Made by a program: the position numbers and the translations under genes
Assembly: GCA_017998575.1 (NCBI GenBank)
Contig: JAGOCV010000021.1
Coordinates: 1-23,157 of the forward strand
Direction: 5' to 3'
Source: Burkholderiaceae bacterium
GTDB taxonomy: Bacteria; Pseudomonadota; Gammaproteobacteria; Burkholderiales; Burkholderiaceae
Length of the DNA stretch: 23,157 nucleotides
Shown here: positions 20,549 through 23,157 of the stretch, in pieces
Layout of the letters: the number at the start of each line of letters is the position of its first letter
How positions within the stretch are numbered: the first letter of the stretch is position 1
Notes under the pieces: model-generated
What the model was told of the DNA's origin: nothing
Databases searched by the model: none
What the model saw: the letters and a program-made list of their open reading frames with translations, nothing else

Positions 20549-21709
20549 TCAATAGCGCAGCTTGCCGTCCACGGCGATGACGCCGATGTCCACGAAGCTG
20601 CTGCCCACGTTGCCGCGCGAAAAATTGACGCGGAAACCGCCGAGGTCGATTTCGCCCATGCCGCGCAGCGCGGCGATCACCGCCTCGGGCGTGCGGTCGC
20701 GCGCGCGCCGCATCGCGTCGGCGACGATGCGTGCCGACAGGTAGCCTTCGAGCTGGAACGGCGTGTATTCGGCGATGGTGGGATGGGCGGCTTTCATCGC
20801 GGCCTGGAACTCCCGCATCATCGGCAGCGACTTGCCGTTCGGATTGGGATACGTCTGCGCGATACCCACGCCGCGAGCGCCCTGCGGGCCTGCGAGCTTG
20901 ACGATGAGCTGGGCCGGCACGTACGACAGCACGAAGATCCACTGCGACACACCCGCCTTGCGCAACGCCGCCACACCACCGGCCATGAACGGCGGCGCGG
21001 CCAGCACCAGCACGCCCTGCGGGTTGCCCTGCGCGATCGCCGCGCTGGCCGCGGCCAGCGCCGCCGGATCCTGGGTGGATTGCACGGCGACGAGTTCCAG
21101 GCCCTTGACGCGCTCGGCCTCGGCCTTGGCCATGGCGAGGCCCGAGGTGCCGACCGGAATCTCCTGATGCAGCACGGCCAGCCGCGTCATGCCGAGCGTG
21201 CGCGCGTGGCTGACGATCTTTTCGATCTGCTGCCTGTCGCCCGCGTGGATGTGGAACAGCCTGGGGTGACCCGGATTGCGCAGGCTCTCGGCGCCCGGAA
21301 TCGCATTCATGATGAGCGTGTCGCTGTTGTCGAGCAGCTTCGCCTGCAGCATGGCCGTCAGCGAAGCCGAGCCGATGGGCGAGAGCAGCGCGACGGGCTT
21401 GCGGTCCTGCGCGCGCTCGAACTGTTCACGGAAGCCCTCGGGCGTGTAGCGGTCGTCGGCCTGGAAGAACTCGATCTTCTGCCCACGCACACCGCCAGCG
21501 GCATTGGCCTGCGCGACGTAGGCCGTGATGCCCTGGTTGACTTCGATGGCATCGGGCACCGGCAGGCCGCTGAAGGGGCCGATCTGTCCGAGCACCGCCG
21601 GTTGCGCCATGGCGGGCCCGCCGACCGATGCGGCCACCATGCCCGCGAGCGCCATCGACGTGACCGCGATCCAGCGGCGCGCCGTCCTGTACTGCAACAG
21701 CCTGTTCAT
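20549..21709 (-). CDS. Periplasmic ABC-transporter substrate-binding protein (branched-chain amino acid type)
   Basis: A 386-residue type I periplasmic binding protein of the Leu/Ile/Val family (Peripla_BP_6). A signal peptide with hydrophobic core (about 13-30) ends at AMA (33-35) before QPAV. The mature part opens with the typical VLGQIGPFSG strand-loop and contains AYVAQANAAGGVRGQKIEFFQADD, the family's first lobe pattern. The C-terminus is IDLGGFRVNFSRGN followed by VDIGVIAVDGKLRY. No permease or ATPase gene is adjacent, so this is an orphan binding protein that may serve a transporter encoded elsewhere. Ligand is unknown; members bind amino acids, amides, urea or aromatic compounds. AGGGGG just upstream of the ATG is a good Shine-Dalgarno. 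Confidence 0.92.
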   Translation of the reverse strand: MNRLLQYRTARRWIAVTSMALAGMVAASVGGPAMAQPAVLGQIGPFSGLPVPDAIEVNQGITAYVAQANAAGGVRGQKIEFFQADDRYTPEGFREQFERAQDRKPVALLSPIGSASLTAMLQAKLLDNSDTLIMNAIPGAESLRNPGHPRLFHIHAGDRQQIEKIVSHARTLGMTRLAVLHQEIPVGTSGLAMAKAEAERVKGLELVAVQSTQDPAALAAASAAIAQGNPQGVLVLAAPPFMAGGVAALRKAGVSQWIFVLSYVPAQLIVKLAGPQGARGVGIAQTYPNPNGKSLPMMREFQAAMKAAHPTIAEYTPFQLEGYLSARIVADAMRRARDRTPEAVIAALRGMGEIDLGGFRVNFSRGNVGSSFVDIGVIAVDGKLRY

Positions 21710-21865
21710 ACCCCCTGGCTCCTCGTTGTGCGTGTCTGCCCCGGCCGGGCGTGCCGGCGGGGCGCCGGCCGAGTCTATGCACCCCGCCGTCTCGGTGACA
21801 GCGGGTAACCACGGGTCCGCCGCGCCCTGTTACGGTGGGACGGACTTCGAGACGGAGCTTTGCCC

Positions 21866-22342
21866 ATGACATTCCTCAAACCTCTGGATATACGCACGCG
21901 CCGCATCGGCGCGGCCTGTACTCACGCCGCCTGTGCTGGCCTGCTCGCGGCATGCGACCGGCCTGCGACCGAGGCGCCGTCGGCCGGCGTGCCTGGCGCG
22001 CCTTCGGTGTCGACCCCTGCGGCCAACGCGCCGGCCACGGCCGCGTCCGCGCCCGCAGCCGCATCGCGCGCAGCCGATGCCTGGTTGGGCCGATGGACAG
22101 GACCTGAAGGCACCTTTGTCGACATCGCGGCCGATGGCCAGGGGTATCGCATCACCATCCAGTCGCTCGACGGCCCCGCCACCTATCCCGGCCGCGCTGT
22201 CGCCGACGGCATCGCGTTCGAGCGTGTCGGCAGCACCGAAATCCTGCGCGCCACCGATGGTCCGGCCACGGGCATGAAGTGGCTGCAGGACAAGAAGAAC
22301 TGCCTCACCGTGCGTACCGGCGAAGGCTTCTGCCGCGACTGA
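21866..22342 (+). CDS. Small lipoprotein of unknown function
   Basis: A 158-residue envelope protein. Basic residues near the N-terminus lead to a short hydrophobic stretch and the lipobox LAAC, giving lipidated Cys30. An Ala/Pro/Ser-rich linker (about 31-70) follows. A compact C-terminal domain (about 72-158) looks beta-rich: WLGRWTGPEGTFVDI, then YRITIQSLDG, and a final NCLTVRTGEGFCRD whose two Cys could form a disulfide. The layout resembles small lipocalin-like or adhesin-fold lipoproteins, but no characterised family is recognised. GGAG lies 8 bases before the ATG at 21866; a TTG two codons earlier is less likely. It is divergent from the substrate-binding gene and converges with the P450 gene 21 bases away. 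Confidence 0.78.
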   Translation: MTFLKPLDIRTRRIGAACTHAACAGLLAACDRPATEAPSAGVPGAPSVSTPAANAPATAASAPAAASRAADAWLGRWTGPEGTFVDIAADGQGYRITIQSLDGPATYPGRAVADGIAFERVGSTEILRATDGPATGMKWLQDKKNCLTVRTGEGFCRD

Positions 22343-22363
22343 TGCCGGTGGTGCGCGGCTGCT

Positions 22364-23157
22364 TCACGCCGTCGCGAATGGCGCGGCGAGGAAGCCGCGG
22401 AAGCGCGCACGACCGCCGCGCACGGGCGGCGCGGTGAGCCGGTAGTCCGGGAAGCGCTGCAGGAAGCGGCCGATGGCCACGCGGCCCTCGAGCCGCGCCA
22501 GGCTGAGCCCGGCGCACTGGTGGATGCCGAAGCCGAAAGCCAGGTGCCGGTTGTCGGTGCGCGCGAGGTCGAGCCGGTCCGGCTCGGCGAACTGCGCGGG
22601 ATCACGGTTTGCCGCGCCGATGCACAGCGTGACGAGCGTGCCGGCCGGCAGCGATGCTCCACCCACCATCACATCGCATGTCGCGCGCCTGTTGCCCAGC
22701 TGATTGGACGATTCGAAACGCAGGAACTCGTCCACGGCGGTGTCGAGCAGTGTGGTGCGCGCGTCGCCATCGGTGCGCTGCAGCGCGTCGATCAGCCAGG
22801 CCTTCTGCGCGGGCCATTCCTGCAACGCCACCAGCGCATTGCCGATCAGGTTGGTGGTGGTCTCGTGGCCCGCGTTGAGGATGAACACGCAGTTCTGCAG
22901 CAGTTCGGACTCGCTGAGCGTTTCGGCCGCGTGCCCGTCGCCGTCGCCCTGAATGAGCCGCGTGAGCACGTCGTGGCGCGGATCGCCCGGGTGCTGCCTG
23001 CGGTCGGCCACCAGCCCGCGCAGGTAGGCCGTGAACTCCGCCACACTGCGGTTGCCCAGTGCTTCCTGCTCGGGCGACAGGCGGGGCTCCAGCGCCCCCA
23101 GGATGGCCAGCGACCATTCGCGCAGCGGCCCACGATCGGCATGCGGCACGCCCAGCA
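22364..23157 (-). CDS. Cytochrome P450, N-terminus beyond window edge
   Basis: A soluble bacterial heme monooxygenase. About 264 codons are present and the frame stays open to the window edge, where it reads LGVPHADR, a typical mid-N-terminal P450 motif; about 130-150 residues lie outside. The oxygen-activating I-helix motif AGHETT (about 22852-22872) is intact. The K-helix ExxR appears as EFLR, and the heme loop FGFGIHQCAG (22508-22537) carries the axial Cys at 22514-22516. All core residues are present, so the enzyme should be functional. No ferredoxin or ferredoxin reductase is visible nearby, so electron partners must come from elsewhere or beyond the edge. Substrate unknown. Confidence 0.95.
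   Translation of the reverse strand, partial: LGVPHADRGPLREWSLAILGALEPRLSPEQEALGNRSVAEFTAYLRGLVADRRQHPGDPRHDVLTRLIQGDGDGHAAETLSESELLQNCVFILNAGHETTTNLIGNALVALQEWPAQKAWLIDALQRTDGDARTTLLDTAVDEFLRFESSNQLGNRRATCDVMVGGASLPAGTLVTLCIGAANRDPAQFAEPDRLDLARTDNRHLAFGFGIHQCAGLSLARLEGRVAIGRFLQRFPDYRLTAPPVRGGRARFRGFLAAPFATA

Noticed and set aside
21710..21865. GC-rich inverted repeats in the gap between the substrate-binding gene and the lipoprotein gene.
   Set aside because: Several overlapping CCGG-type pairings are possible but none is long or unique, and no clear promoter hexamers could be placed.

Overview
The window is a GC-rich piece of ordinary bacterial chromosome. Protein sequences and gene order (pyrG-kdsA-eno; dapA-bamC; parE and parC flanking a lytic transglycosylase; coaBC then dut) point to a betaproteobacterium of the order Burkholderiales, most likely Comamonadaceae. 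I see no tRNA, rRNA, insertion sequence, integrase, phage gene or CRISPR array, and no gene-free stretch longer than 300 bases. Protein families were recognised by eye from motifs and length; no search was run.

Left part (1-6149). On the minus strand pyrG, kdsA and eno (C-terminus cut by the window edge) form a probable operon for CTP synthesis, the Kdo sugar of lipopolysaccharide and glycolysis. Divergent on the plus strand are coaBC (coenzyme A), an uncharacterised 103-residue protein overlapping its stop, and dut (dUTPase).

Middle-left (6150-9620). A glycine-zipper lipoprotein gene runs towards a SlyD-like prolyl isomerase gene, with a perfect 16-bp hairpin between them. Divergent from the isomerase is a RoxA/YcfD-type ribosomal protein oxygenase coupled to an unknown 184-residue protein. 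A small Pro/Ala-rich lipoprotein with a clear intrinsic terminator follows.

Middle (9625-14439). Six minus-strand genes run head to tail: MFS transporter, 45-residue membrane protein, methyltransferase, dapA, bamC and a metallo-beta-lactamase-fold hydrolase. dapA-bamC linkage is also known from Escherichia coli. The rest may be one long transcript.

Right-middle (14610-20500). On the plus strand parE, a GNAT acetyltransferase and a secreted lytic transglycosylase overlap by 1 to 4 bases. parC follows after 64 bases, so the two topoisomerase IV subunits flank two unrelated enzymes.

Right end (20549-23157). An orphan periplasmic substrate-binding protein (minus), a small lipoprotein of unknown function (plus) and a cytochrome P450 (minus, N-terminus beyond the edge).

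I found no convincing undescribed multi-gene system. The points most worth a second look are the uncharacterised small genes translationally coupled to conserved ones, -10-like hexamers lying 6-10 bases before several start codons that lack a Shine-Dalgarno sequence, and several near-perfect inverted repeats between genes.
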